DNA of 64,000 nt from Holacanthus passer (Eukaryota > Chordata > Actinopteri > Pomacanthidae), in assembly GCA_025331565.1 (NCBI GenBank), contig JAFREQ010000027.1:372001-436000 (forward strand). Direction: 5' to 3'. The stretch's first letter is position 1. Every line of letters begins with the position of its first letter. Below the pieces are notes generated by a model, which did not search any database, was not told the origin of the DNA, and worked only from the letters and a program-made list of their open reading frames with translations. Position numbers and translations under genes: made by a program. This document shows positions 25,027 through 37,900 of the stretch, piece after piece.

Positions 25027-28000
25027 GATGGAAGCCTGGCAGGTTACAGGGAGACAGTCAGTCTACATATGTTTGAGCAACTGAGCGACTCTTGTAGGTT
25101 AAAAAAACTAAGTGAGAAAACATAGGCAATGTTTGTATTTGCTGGAAATATCGGTGTACATAAGGAATGTATTCATACTCACATGCATATATTTCTCACA
25201 TCATTTGCACATGAGTACCATGTTTTCCAGAGCTCTACGTAATTGATACCTGTCTCTGCTTCTTCCTATTTAGTAAAATCATGTGCACACGTTTAACCAA
25301 ATCTTCTAATTTTTATGTTATTTTTAAGGCATTTTTTGCTTCAGTAGATAGTTGACAGTAGAAAGCAACTCATAATACAGGGGAAAAGAGGTGAAGGGGG
25401 CAAGATGCAAAAAAGCTCCCTGTCTGGACTGGAACTCAGAACATCACATTTACATACTATGCATGTTGAGTTGAGATTAAATGCAAATCAAATGTCGGCG
25501 TCACATTATTCATGCCAGTTTGACTGCTGGAGTGCAGTCTTTGTTTCCACAAACAAGCAAGGGACATTTTCTGTAGCTATGTAACAGCATGCACATGTAT
25601 TGCATGTGTGGCAGATTTTTAATCTAACAGTCTCAATCTTGCTCCTGTCTTTGTACATAAATGAATTTATACACCTTATCCACAGATTTCCTCAATTTCC
25701 ATGGAATGGAAGATGTTCAAACTTTCCGTCTTTTCATTCATGTTGAAAGTTAAGGTTCAAAGTTAAATCGTGACCTTGGAAACAGCAAATTAATCAATAT
25801 CAATTTTGATAAGAGTTAATTTTTGCTCAGGCATAGTTATTCAAGCAAGTATATTGTGCGAAAGTGGCAAACATTCACTGATTCTGGCTCATTTCTCTGT
25901 TTTATATCATTGTAGAATAAATGTCTTTCGGTTTTATGCTGTTGGTAGGACAACAGGATGTATAATATTGTGTAATAACTTGTAATGGCTATTTTCTATT
26001 TTTCCATATATTCCATATTTTCCATAGCACAATTTCTCTATTAACTTTGATAATTCATGTATAGATGCACAGCAGATCATTGGATACATATTGTATATTG
26101 AAAAATGTATACCTAATGCTGCAAACACAAACCAAATCATTCTCTTATGCCATCTTAAGTTCATCTTCCATTTACACAACCACATTTCCAAAAAAACCCC
26201 AGTGGTCAACCATCAGTGTGTGTCTTTACAATATCTACATATACATACTCTGACATAATCCTCTAACATCTAAATACACACACAGATATGCACACTCAAA
26301 TGCACCAGTCAGTCTATACATGTACATGCATGCACATAAATGCACATTGAAGTGTCTGTGGAAATCCAACTGAAAATGAACTTGTTTGCACATGCACGAG
26401 CATCCATGAATTGCTAGTTGGTAGTTGCACCCTTGTATGGACCCATTTTTTTGTCAGTGTGTAAAGACTTGATGGCTACATCTTTCTATGTGTGTGTGTG
26501 CAGCTTGTAAGAAGTGGAAGCGCAACTCATTCCAGGCCTGACCCTGTGGCATCGGTCTGAGTGGTTGGTATTCCGCCTCCTGTTTTTGCTGGGAAAACAC
26601 AAGGGGAATATTTGGCTGTCTGCTTATCTCCTCCGAGTCCCGCGCTGGTAGACAGGAGAACACACACTTCCAGGCCTTTGTGAAGTGATTTCCCTACGTG
26701 AACACACACACGCACACAGACGCACACACTCGACACACACACACATACAGAGCTCCCTCCATTCACCCGCGCTTATCTCTTCCTGGTTGTCTGCATCCTG
26801 CTACTCAGCTGGAGATGACACACACACGCGCACGCACACACACACACTCATACGGACGTGCACGAGCTCCCTACGCTCACTCAAGAGTCATTCATGCTTC
26901 CTTCCAAATCACTGTTCTCATAAAATGCTCACACAAACGGAGTGAAAGCTAAACAAACCACGATGTCCGAATGGAGCTGTGGGTCATTTCTTCAGGAGTG
27001 ACCCAAGAGACCAACTGCCTGTTCACTGCCTCTTCTTCAAATACGATAGTAGAGTATCACAGGAGCGTGCAGCATTATAGTACAATGCATAACATACATT
27101 TTCTCATGGATGTACATCTCTAAACTCAGATGTTACAGTGCAAGATTTACAATAAGAGTTCACACTGCAACAAGGGTGGAAACATTCAGATAAAGAAATG
27201 TGCATTGTGGTTTAAAAGAAAATTTTAAAATGCAGAATATTTTTGTTCTGTTCATCGTGCACAATCTGGGTCAGTCCGTTTAGAAGCATCAGCATTGATG
27301 CAGCTTGAATGCAATGAAATTTCTGAAATCCTGGAGTGAGGAATTATTCTTTTGTCTCTGCACAAAGTCAGGTAGATAGTAAATTGATAGTGATGTAGTG
27401 TCGACTTCATGTGCACTTAAGTAACATGAACAGTTATATCACAGTTTCCCTGTGGAACTTGAACCAGGAACTTCCACTTGAGGGGTGATCTCCACCCTGC
27501 TGCCAACATAGTGGTTACATGTTGTCTGAAGCTCATTCTGATGTTGAGATAAAGGCTGGCTGCTAAATATTGGAGCGGGTGTAGATACGGTGCTGATGTT
27601 TACATGATATCACTTTACAGGTGTAGGCAAGAAAAGCACATGTTGGCAATTAAGTTGTTTCCAGTAACTCACAGAGTTTGACATAATTTGCATCCAAACA
27701 GTTTCAGTTTCGTCACTGTGTTTCCATTGGAGCTGCTCCAGCCTTTTGTAGGGTCTGGTAGCGCTCCAATCTAAGCACTAAGGAAAAGGACATTTTCACT
27801 ACGTTTCAAAGTCACTGTCATGGTGGATCCTCATCATTTGATAAATGCATTGATGCATTTTGTTGTTTGTGTCAGAAACTTTGTACTGCACCATCATTGG
27901 TTTGTGAAAAGTGCGTACAAGCATGTTTTTAAAGAGTGACTTCAATGGGAATTTTTTTTTTAAAAGCTCAGTTTACTCACCACAAACAGCCAATATAATG

Positions 28001-30880
28001 GCTGCAAGGACGTCAGCTGGAGCTGATAACTAGCTAGCAGCATATTCACCAACTTTGTGTGTGGCACATGTGACTGTGTTAGAGGTTTTCATTATACAAA
28101 GCAGACCTATAGAAAACAAACCTGAAAATGATGCAAATATTTATTTCCAAAACAGATACCTGACTACAGTTAGTACTGCTTTGAAATGCAGACCTGAATA
28201 GACCCAAATAGTGAGAGAACACCAACATCGGTAACAGCAAGGTGAAACAGTAGTACATTTCATTTTTCCTGTGCTTCATAGTTTACAATCTCTGTCTCGC
28301 CTCAAAAAACCCAATTTGATTATTTTGCACCATGTGATCAGAGCTGATAACAATTCCATTTGGATCCACTCAGCTATTAGACATACTGACACACAGACAC
28401 GAGAGGACCCAGATCTTTGGTCGGGTCTCTGCCACTAGCAGTCCAGTAGACCCATAAAAACCTGTAGTCCATACGGAGGTGTTTCTGTCTATCTGTCTAA
28501 CTGTCTGTAAGCGTCAACTTATGCCTTTTTAGGTAATTATACACTCACACTGCTTCAAAAATTTGCTGTGAATTTAGTCTGAACACTACTTAATAAGTCC
28601 GTAAAGGAAACCAAAAATCAATTCAGATTCTACGCTATATGAGTCATACATTTATGAGTTTATGGTTAAAATGTAAAATACCTTGTGGTAATACTATGCA
28701 GACTGTATTCTATATAGCGTTTTTTTGGCGTCGTAAATCAGAAAGGCACTTAATAGAAAGATTTATAGAAACAACACATAACCTGTCCTTCTGGAATCAG
28801 GTGGCATTTTAGTGACTGTGGTACAAGTTTAACCAGGTACCAAGTTATCTAGTGCACCAGGTGTATCTTAAACAGCTGAATGTATGTGTGATTGTGCCCA
28901 TGTATATACTATATGTGTGCTTTTGAGTTTTTCATTCAGAGACTGAAGCCCACCATGTCGTGACAGTGAGCTGCAGCTACTGTTCACCCCTTCCCCCATT
29001 CCTCAGTAGGAAGGAAACTAGAGCAATGTGTGTATGCGTGTGTGTTTGACACTGTGGCTGCGTTGTGTGTGAGCGAGAGGACGCGCGGTCTCACTCATAT
29101 TATATTAAACAGGATTTTCCCGAGCAGAGTGCTCCTGCCACTGAGCTTCCGAAGTCTTCCTCAGGATTCCCGCCTCAGCACAAACTCTGCGGCCGCGCTG
29201 AGAGCCGACTGTTTGTTTTGGAGCATCATTGTTCCGGAGCTGCAGAAGCCATGAGTCAGCACCGCCGTCACTCCGCCCCCCTGCCACGCATTGCTCAATT
29301 ATTAAATGTCTGGCTGCTTTTATGTCACCTAGCTTTTCCTGATGGTATTTATAGCAGCAAAATCATTCGCATACACCCATTATTGGCCGAGGAAAAGTCA
29401 CCTTCTCCTTACAGTCAAACGCTTGCTATTTTCAGCTTTCCTCAGTATTGTAGGAGCCCAGATGTGGCCACAGATGCAGGCTTCCCACACTGTATGACAC
29501 ACAGCTACACTCTTAGCTAGGTCCGCTAGGTTATTTTAGCCCCTAACAAGCCTTAGTGAGTTTGCCAAACAAATGTGCAAAGACACTACTGTGTGTACAG
29601 TTACCTAGATGTGCTAAGTCAAGGGAAACTGGACTTACTTTAGATTCTTAAAGATGTCTGTGAAGGATCTCAGTCATCCAGGTCATGGTATTCAAGTGCA
29701 AGTTGAATCAAAGGCAACTGGCAACCTACACCAAGTCCAGTTGCCTTTGATTGAACTCGCACTTGAATTCTTAAAGTTGTTTTGCCTCTCATCCAAAAGG
29801 CTTCTTCAGTTCAAGCTGACTGGTGGGGAGTCCCAGGCAGTTAACCTCTGTAGGAAGAGTAACACATTGTGAGTCTTTGAGGTCACATGTGGGTCGTTTC
29901 TTCCCGAACCTACAGCAAGTCCAGTTGCCCTTAACTTAGCACTTCCATATAAACCATGACCTGGATGAAAATCTTAACAGATGCATGCACAGTTGATGCA
30001 CAACAAATAAACAATGGCTAGTTTTATGCCACTATAAAGCACCATTTTAAACAAACGTAGCCACATTATTTCTACTAACTAGCTTGGACCAACATTAACC
30101 ACATTATGTTACACTGCTGGCTGTAATGTTGGAAGTCATTACAGAAATGCTTAAGTAGCTGATAAACTATCCAGTTTTTCCTTTTCACAGTGCTTTATCT
30201 ATTTCCATAATTTAACAAAAAGTGACTCAGATTTTGCTATAATCAAATAATTGTTAGGGTTTCCAACAGCACTATCATTGGTCCATCAATGTTATATGTA
30301 AGACCAGTGTTTAGCCAGTCTCACAACAAATGTGCAAGCATAAAGTTTGCACAAGGTAGAGCATTATGTCAAGTATTATCCACCACACCAAGCAGCTAAT
30401 GAGAATGCTACAGAATACACGTGTGTCTCAGACCACCTGGCAAATGTGATATTCACTCTTTAAGCTCTGTTTTTGGTCTCTACCAACTATTTGGGGAAAT
30501 ATCGACCCTATGAGAATGGATCAAAACAGTAAAGTTGCAGGAGAGACAGGTGAGGTGAGATGATGGGAGGAGCTGCAGATTCAGGTGATAATTCACTGTA
30601 GGTTCATTGTTATGAGCAACCCCTTTCACAATGTGAAAGTTTATTTTAATGAGCAAAGTTATGCAGTTGCTTGTACAAACGGGAAGACATCCAAAGCACG
30701 ACTATCCACCATCCTTAGAAAACATAACATTGTTCTCTGTTATAAATATTTTATTTGATCCTTGTTCATTGCCAGGCTCCTGGGTGCACACCCAGGACAC
30801 TGCGATAGTTGAATCGAGCCATCACAATGTCTGGAGAGGAATCTCAGTGTCACAGTAATGTAATTAGGAGGTTACACCAG

Positions 30881-30927
<47 letters not shown>

Positions 30928-31876
30928 ATATGATATTATGTTATTTCTGTCTCATACTGAACATTTCTTTGCCTGTTATTCCCTTCAGTTTATGTGGCAG
31001 AGTGCTCTTTAAGTTTGTGCTCTTTTGAAGTCACAGATGTTCCTTTTATTTTTCCTTGAATATTATAATTATCTACATTTTAAATTAAATTCCAGAGTAA
31101 CAAACACAGTGACTTATTTTACAAAGTAACCCATGAACCTTTGTACTTTATTTAATCTTTATATTTTCACTTTGTAATTTTGCTGTGGCATCACAATGAC
31201 ATTTTGGTCTGATGTGCTCATGTCAGGTCATAGAAGTTGCACAACAGCTCACACAGTTGGATTCGTGGTGATTTATGTTTCAAAAATAAAAAGAATAATA
31301 GTTCCTGGACCTGATGGCAGCCTGACAGTGTTTCCCTATTAATTGGATTTGTTTATGATCAGTCTGGGCTTTATTTCCGGGTCTTTTCAGATGTCCAGTT
31401 GTTTGCCTCACTGCTCCACCATCTGTTTTTAGCTGTGTTCATGCATGAAAAAACTTTGCCTAGCCTTATCCGTAGACAAACATACACACACATACACACA
31501 CACTGTGCTGGAGGAAAACGCAGTGATGTGTCAGTGTAGAGGTGTGTAATTGGGTCTTTGTCAATGCCTGGGACTGTGTTTAAGCCAGCAAAAACATATG
31601 ATTAGTGTGTGTGTGTTTGTGATTCAGGGTGTTTTTGAACTATCACATCAAAGATATATTATCCTTTACTCTGCAGATGCACATTAAACATCTGGTAAAG
31701 AAAAATGTTGGTAAAAATGCCAGCTTGTCTTTGTTACGGGAAAATTGACAAGTTTGTAATTATCATGGTTTAAATTTAAATTTCTTCTTCATTCCTACAT
31801 GATCACATACGCATAAACACTTTGCTCTTTTGTTTATTGTTTCATTTTATGTCACAGTAGTTGAGATTATCCCATA

Positions 31877-31909
<33 letters not shown>

Positions 31910-34900
31910 CTCTCTCCCTTACACACATCCTTGCAGGAGGGTGGGGGTGTGAAATTTTTGAACTTGGACAGAGCTTCCACATTTTTCATTTTTTTCTCTA
32001 AAAGCACATTTCTGAACGATGACATTACCGACTCCAGCATCTCTTCACATTGCAACACCTTACATAGCCAAGTGGTGCATAGTCTTAAATACCCGCAAAG
32101 AAAACTGTAAGCACTAATCTCAGTTTAAAGTGCTACTTGAAGTGATGCCTTGCAGTCTGCTCCACAATGGACAATGGAGGCTGTGGTTAGCTTGGATTCA
32201 AAATAGTATTGGGTTCCAATAGAGATAAGTATCAAAACACCCGTGGAATCTTCTCAAACCACTCTTGTGGTATAGTCCAGCCCAGTATGTCCACGTTGGA
32301 TTATTCCACAACAACATCTAATGCCAACATTCAGTGCTGATGCAGGCAGTAATGCTGCTACTGTATTTGGCCATATTCGGATGAAAATACAGCTGTTTGG
32401 AATATACTGCCCATACACACATGCTAAAGAAGAGGTTTGGGAATGGATGTTGAGGGGTTGACTGCACTGTGTTGAATTTTGGGTATAGGTGTATCACAGC
32501 CCCCTTAGCTGGGTAGTATGGTGTATTTATTGTTCTGCTGTACAGTTTTTTGGTGTGTATTTTTGTAACCCTGCATCATGACGTGCAGTGAGCTTGAACC
32601 GCGGCACCTGTTGTTGCTCACAAACAGTTAATATGGATCAAGCAGCTCGAACAGTGATTAGTTTTAGAGAAAATCCTCAAACGGGGGCCGAGGTAATCTC
32701 TTTTTGATATTGCAGTACGTTCAGAGTCACAGTTACATACAGTATGATAATATCGCACAAGTGGAAGGGCTCGTGCACATGCACATGTTCGCACACATGC
32801 ACACGCACACACATCTTAGCCCACCTACAGTGTGACCTTATATTTGCTTAATGAGGAGCTTAGTGAGGTGTGTGTGTGTGTGTGTGTGTGTGTTAGATAC
32901 ACCCCAGTGAGTACAGCATGAGTGCATAACTCAGCAGTGCATAATTCTCTATTGTATTGTGCTGTAGTGGCTTTAAAATGTCAAAGGAACTGATGAATCT
33001 CTTATAGTAACAAATAATGTCAAAAAGTTTTAATGCTAAATGACATTGACTATATCAATATATGTATTTAATGTTACTGAATGTGGGGACATATAGCACA
33101 GATCTGTACATACAAACACATGTTTCTGTTCATTCATGGGTCACCAGCTGTGACCAATTCCGTCATTGCAGCACTCATTAAATCAGTGCATATCAGCAGT
33201 GAGTCACATTTTGGAGGATAGTTTGAGAGAAAATTATAGCATCATTGTAGTGTTCAAAAGTTCAAAAGATAAAAACAACTGGGACTGTCTCCAAGCAACA
33301 AAAACATGTCATCAGAATATTGAAAAGCTGCTGTAAAAAGATAAACATTACGCACATGGTGGCTTTGAGGTGGTCATGAAATAGAAACAAAATTTTAAAG
33401 CAGGAGACAAATAAATTATGAGATAATTGTTAGTGAAGTAACTAACTATAAGGAGAGTAACTTTAAAAAATAGAAATTGGTGTTCTACCCAAATTATTAT
33501 TATTTTAATTATTTACTCAGCTCTTTTCAAAACAAAGAGGCAAAAATTCAATAAAATACATCAAAAATAAAATGGAATAAAATATGCTACGATACTATAA
33601 AATAAAAACAATTTTTCTGGTGCAAATTATGTTTCAGTGCACACCGAAGCATGAAGATGAGCTGAAACAAAGACACACAGAGCCACTGTTGTGCGTCTGT
33701 TTGACATTTGTTAGTGAGCTGCAGAGTGAACTTGCAGAAAGCCGACATTAGTTCTGTCTGCCTGAGAACTTGATCAATACAACACAAACCGGTCTGCTAG
33801 CCACCACAGTGGGAGGCACTGGATGCGTTTGAGGAAAGTCTGCCTCTCAGTTTGTGTTTGGTGCATTACTCTTGTGTGTGTGTGTGTCTCTCTGTGTGCT
33901 GGTGTGTGTGTGTGTGTTTGCTGCAGTGCCCCTGCTGAAGGGCGAACAGTAAGGCCCTGGTCAGCATGATGTAGGTCTCCTGGGACGTCCTGGGGTTTTT
34001 GGATCAATACTTTTCCTCCTGCATCTCCCTGCCTCACTGTCCTCACCCCTCCTCACCCACTGGCTTGACTTTGGGCTATTTATGGTATCTCTATGGATTA
34101 ACAAGACCCCAACAATCAATGGACCAAACTTACTATCACTATACTCTCCCTCCTCTTCTCACTTTGTATCTCTGCTTGCGTCAGCTCCTTCTCTCTGGAA
34201 AACTTTTAGTCCTTGTAGTTTTTCTTGTTGTCCTGAAATATCTGAAACTACAAGGTGTGTAATGTCACAAACACACTGTCCCACAAATAGAAACAAAAGC
34301 CAGGGGAATATCATTTCCGATGCAGGTGCAATGTGATACAGTCTATGTTTATACGTTTTGCTGGTGAAGTGTGAGTTTCTTTTAGGAGTAAGCGGGGTTT
34401 TTTTGCACCACTTTGGTAGTTTTTGTGGCTCACTATGACACCACTCTGAGTGTTGAGGGGAGTGTCAGTGGAAATTGTGTCGCCCACAGTGCAATTTGGT
34501 GTCAGTTTGGTGTGTTGTACTTACGCCTGCACAGACCACATCTTACATTCTTAGTTCAAGTGCTGGTGTAATTGTGTTATTTTTGTGGCTTTATATGGCA
34601 AAACCACACCATCATCAACCTCTCCAGAGTCCAATAAACCTTTTTTATGATATATGTCTGCTCTACTTTTCGACCAGTGACTCACTGAATGCAGCCTTTT
34701 TTTAATCTCTTTAATAAAAAGGGAAAAACATTTTATTGTGCTACAAAGTTTGTTACATCTGCACATTTCATTACTGTGCAGTTAATTGTTTTCAGCTGCA
34801 AGTATGTCAGTATCATGAATCCCTACTAGCACCTGTGTGTGTACTTCAGACGAACAGACCACTGAATTTACAGAATAAATAAGTAATGATGCTCTGTTGA

Positions 34901-37900
34901 ATGGCATCAGCTAACACTGATTCTTGAGGTAAGGGACAAAACATGTCCCACATAAAAAAGTCTTCTTTATGTTAAAATTGAAAAAAATATTAATAATAAA
35001 ACACTGTAAAAGTCAAATCTGTCACACCTGTGTATACTCATGAAATGGATTTAATATATTAGAAGAGGAATTCATCACAATTTGTTAAAATACAGGCTCT
35101 GTACTAAGAGAGTACATGCAATTTGACCTGTCCTCAGCAGGAGGTGACAATGTTTAACTTCCCCAAAAAATGTTAAAGCGTGCAACAAATGGATAAATAT
35201 AAATGTCAAATGAACGGAAGCATGAAAGTGAATATAAAATAACATATTTTGAGAACTTTAAATTATATTATCCATTTAAAAAATGTCTATAATAGTGTGT
35301 CCTCATATTCTGTCAACTCCGTCAGATTTTTTGCTGACCATTACTTTGCCTGAATAAATCAGGGAAAGTCATGGTCAGCTATAACCTTTAGGACCCTGTT
35401 GGCATTTCCCACTCTTGGTGGGTGCAACAGTAGGACAGATTGTCTGGTAGGTTTTACATTTTTTGATATTTTAATAAAACAATGTTGATATCACAGCAGT
35501 CACAGCTTTCACATGTCAACTCCATCTTCCCATTGTAATATTCTTATTAAAGAATTTTGAAATAAATGTTATCTTTTTAGTTCAGGTTAGTAGGCTAGCT
35601 AACAACTGGGGGAAAAAACAAAATGGCTCCAGTGTACAAGACACTGTTAAAATGGGAAAACATGTCATGTTGTCAACTCCGTCAGGCGTCAACTCCATCA
35701 GGTTTTCTGTCTGATGGAGGTGACACTTAAGCTGACGGAGTTGACAAGTGCTTATAGAAAGTCATTAGATGTAAAGGACAACAGCTACATATGCTAATTA
35801 GCTAGCTAACAGCTGTAGTTCATCTCTCAATTAAGGTCCAACTTGTATTTATTCCTTTTATCTGTACTGCAGGCAAGCCTGGCTAGAAAGAAGCAGTCAG
35901 TGTCAGTGGAGGAGCAAAGAAAGAGAAAGAGGGAGTCTCAAAGAAAGAGAAGAGAGAAATTAAACAGTGATCCAGACAGCAGAAGGGAAATCCTTGAGAA
36001 GGAAAGACAGAGATGGAAGAAGAGGGTTCAAGAGAAGAAAGTGAGGCAAATAGGAGAGCTGGGAGAGAGGGAGTAGAGGCGTCAGAGAAGATATTGGAGG
36101 GATGTTCAGAGAAGGTCTAGAAAATGCAGGCCTATGCAGAATGTAGTGCAGCAAGAAGACACATCCCCAGATAGTCCACTAGACCAGAGTATTGAGGAGC
36201 CAACAATGAGCAGATGTGCTCATGCAAATGAAAGGGAGAGAAGAAAAACTAGGAAGAGGCATTCAAGGGAAATAAAGGCTTTAAAAGAGAAAATTAAGAA
36301 GCTAACAAAACAGGGAAACCGCTTGAGAAAGCAAATATGGCGTAAAAAGAGGGCTAAAACCACTGATAAATCAAATGACAAGCAAAAAGGAAATAGAAAT
36401 AAAGCACAAATAGACTCTCCACAGACAGAAACGGAGAGGATGTTGTCAGGAAGCCATCTTAGAAATCCCAACATCAAGCAAACTCTTCTTTTCCACAACA
36501 TTCTCTGCCAGGAACTTCAAATGAAAAAACAAACTTCACACAAACAAGCAAAATCAACTAGCCGACAATTGTCATTATCCGTAAGGATGGTTCCATGTCA
36601 AAGTTTAGTAAAATGTGTGTAAACACTCAGCTGTTTGTCAACACCGTCAGCTGTATGTCAACACCGTCAGATGAGGGTTTTTGTGCTTTTATGACAAAAT
36701 GTATTACCCTTTGTTCAATTTATTGTGTTTGTACATGAAAACACCTGATGAACTACACACAATGATGTCTTCTTTATGTAATAACATTAATTATATATGC
36801 TTAATACTAAAAATGAACATGCAAAATTAAGGAACTTTAAAATTTCCATTTTTCCAGAGAGTGTGATATCAGAACAAAATTCAAAATAATTCAGTTTATA
36901 ACTTAACTCTGTTAGAAAACATCAGAAATAGATACTTAAGGACTTTAATCAGTTGTTTAACTGATCAATTCAAAATAGCATGATTTTTTGTGTGTCTGAC
37001 GGAGTTGACATAAGTCACGTTATTGAGTAATAAAAGGTCAACTTTTATAAAAAGTGTTTTTATAAAAAACCTGTTCCCTTACATGGTTTGGTGGCTGAGA
37101 CCTTTGCCTATGAATATATCTATTTGAAATTAATGTGGTATTATAAAAAAAAATTGTAGTTCTACAACATGTTTTGTCCCTTATCTCAAGAATCACTGCT
37201 AAATTACAGCATAAGCAAAAAATTCATTAGCAATTATTGTCACAATTGATTGTCATTTTAAGTCATTTTTCAAGCATAAATGCCAAAATTTCAAAGTTCC
37301 AGCTTCTCACATATGAATTTGATGCTTTTAATTGTTTTTACTATTAAACTAATAAACTTGGGGACTGGACTATTTGTTGAACAAAACAAGTTGTGTGAAG
37401 GTGTCACTTTGGTCTCTGGAAAAGTCATTACTCTCTCTTTTCTGACATTTTACAGCTCTACGCTTTAGGTCAGAAATTATCTTCATATCTATATAACCAA
37501 CATATCATATACTACCATTCAACAGCTCACACTTTCAGTCTGTATCTGATGTCATGATTTGTAAACCATCTGTGGTCATTGTGGTTTGCTCCTCACTGCA
37601 ACAATAGCTCAGAGTCGAGCACAATGGCACCCTGACCCCCCATTTCCTTTAGTGGCAATCCTGATTAGCGAAGTGACAAGCTTCTCCCATGCCATTGTTA
37701 ATGTATTAGTGTCTTGAATCCCTGTGGAGGGCAGTAACTCCGCTCAGCTAATCATTTAGCGATGGTTATCATTCAGTTGTTCATTGTTACAGGCTGGGAG
37801 ATATAGCCTACTGTAGATATGGAAGGAGAGGGAGACAAAAAAAAATATAGAAAGTGGGTGAACAAGGGATCCAAGATGTGCTTTGTCTGATGCTGAGGGA

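Larger units (their letters stand above)
23340..29020 (+). other. tll1 intron 1, 5' part
   Basis: Microsatellites cluster in the first 1.7 kb; an AT-rich dispersed repeat lies at 25780-25960, and CA-rich low-complexity DNA fills about 26690-26860. No conserved coding sequence. Confidence 0.75.
34911..37202 (+). mobile_element. DNA transposon with 32-bp TIRs and CTAA target duplication
   Basis: Left end 34915-34946 and right end 37167-37198 are inverted repeats matching at 30 of 32 positions; the outer 20 bases read CASTGATTCTTGAGRTAAGG. CTAA flanks both sides (34911-34914 and 37199-37202), a 4-bp target-site duplication. The 2,284-bp body carries a basic-protein ORF (35873-36622, one internal stop) and nine copies of a 15-bp motif in both orientations. 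Superfamily not assigned: 4-bp duplications are described for Sola elements, but I could not test that. Probably a nonautonomous derivative, since the ORF lacks any recognisable catalytic domain. Confidence 0.85.

Noticed and set aside
36220..36501. 93-codon minus-strand ORF
   Set aside because: Antisense shadow of the transposon ORF; Phe/Leu-rich because the plus strand is Lys/Arg/Glu-rich.
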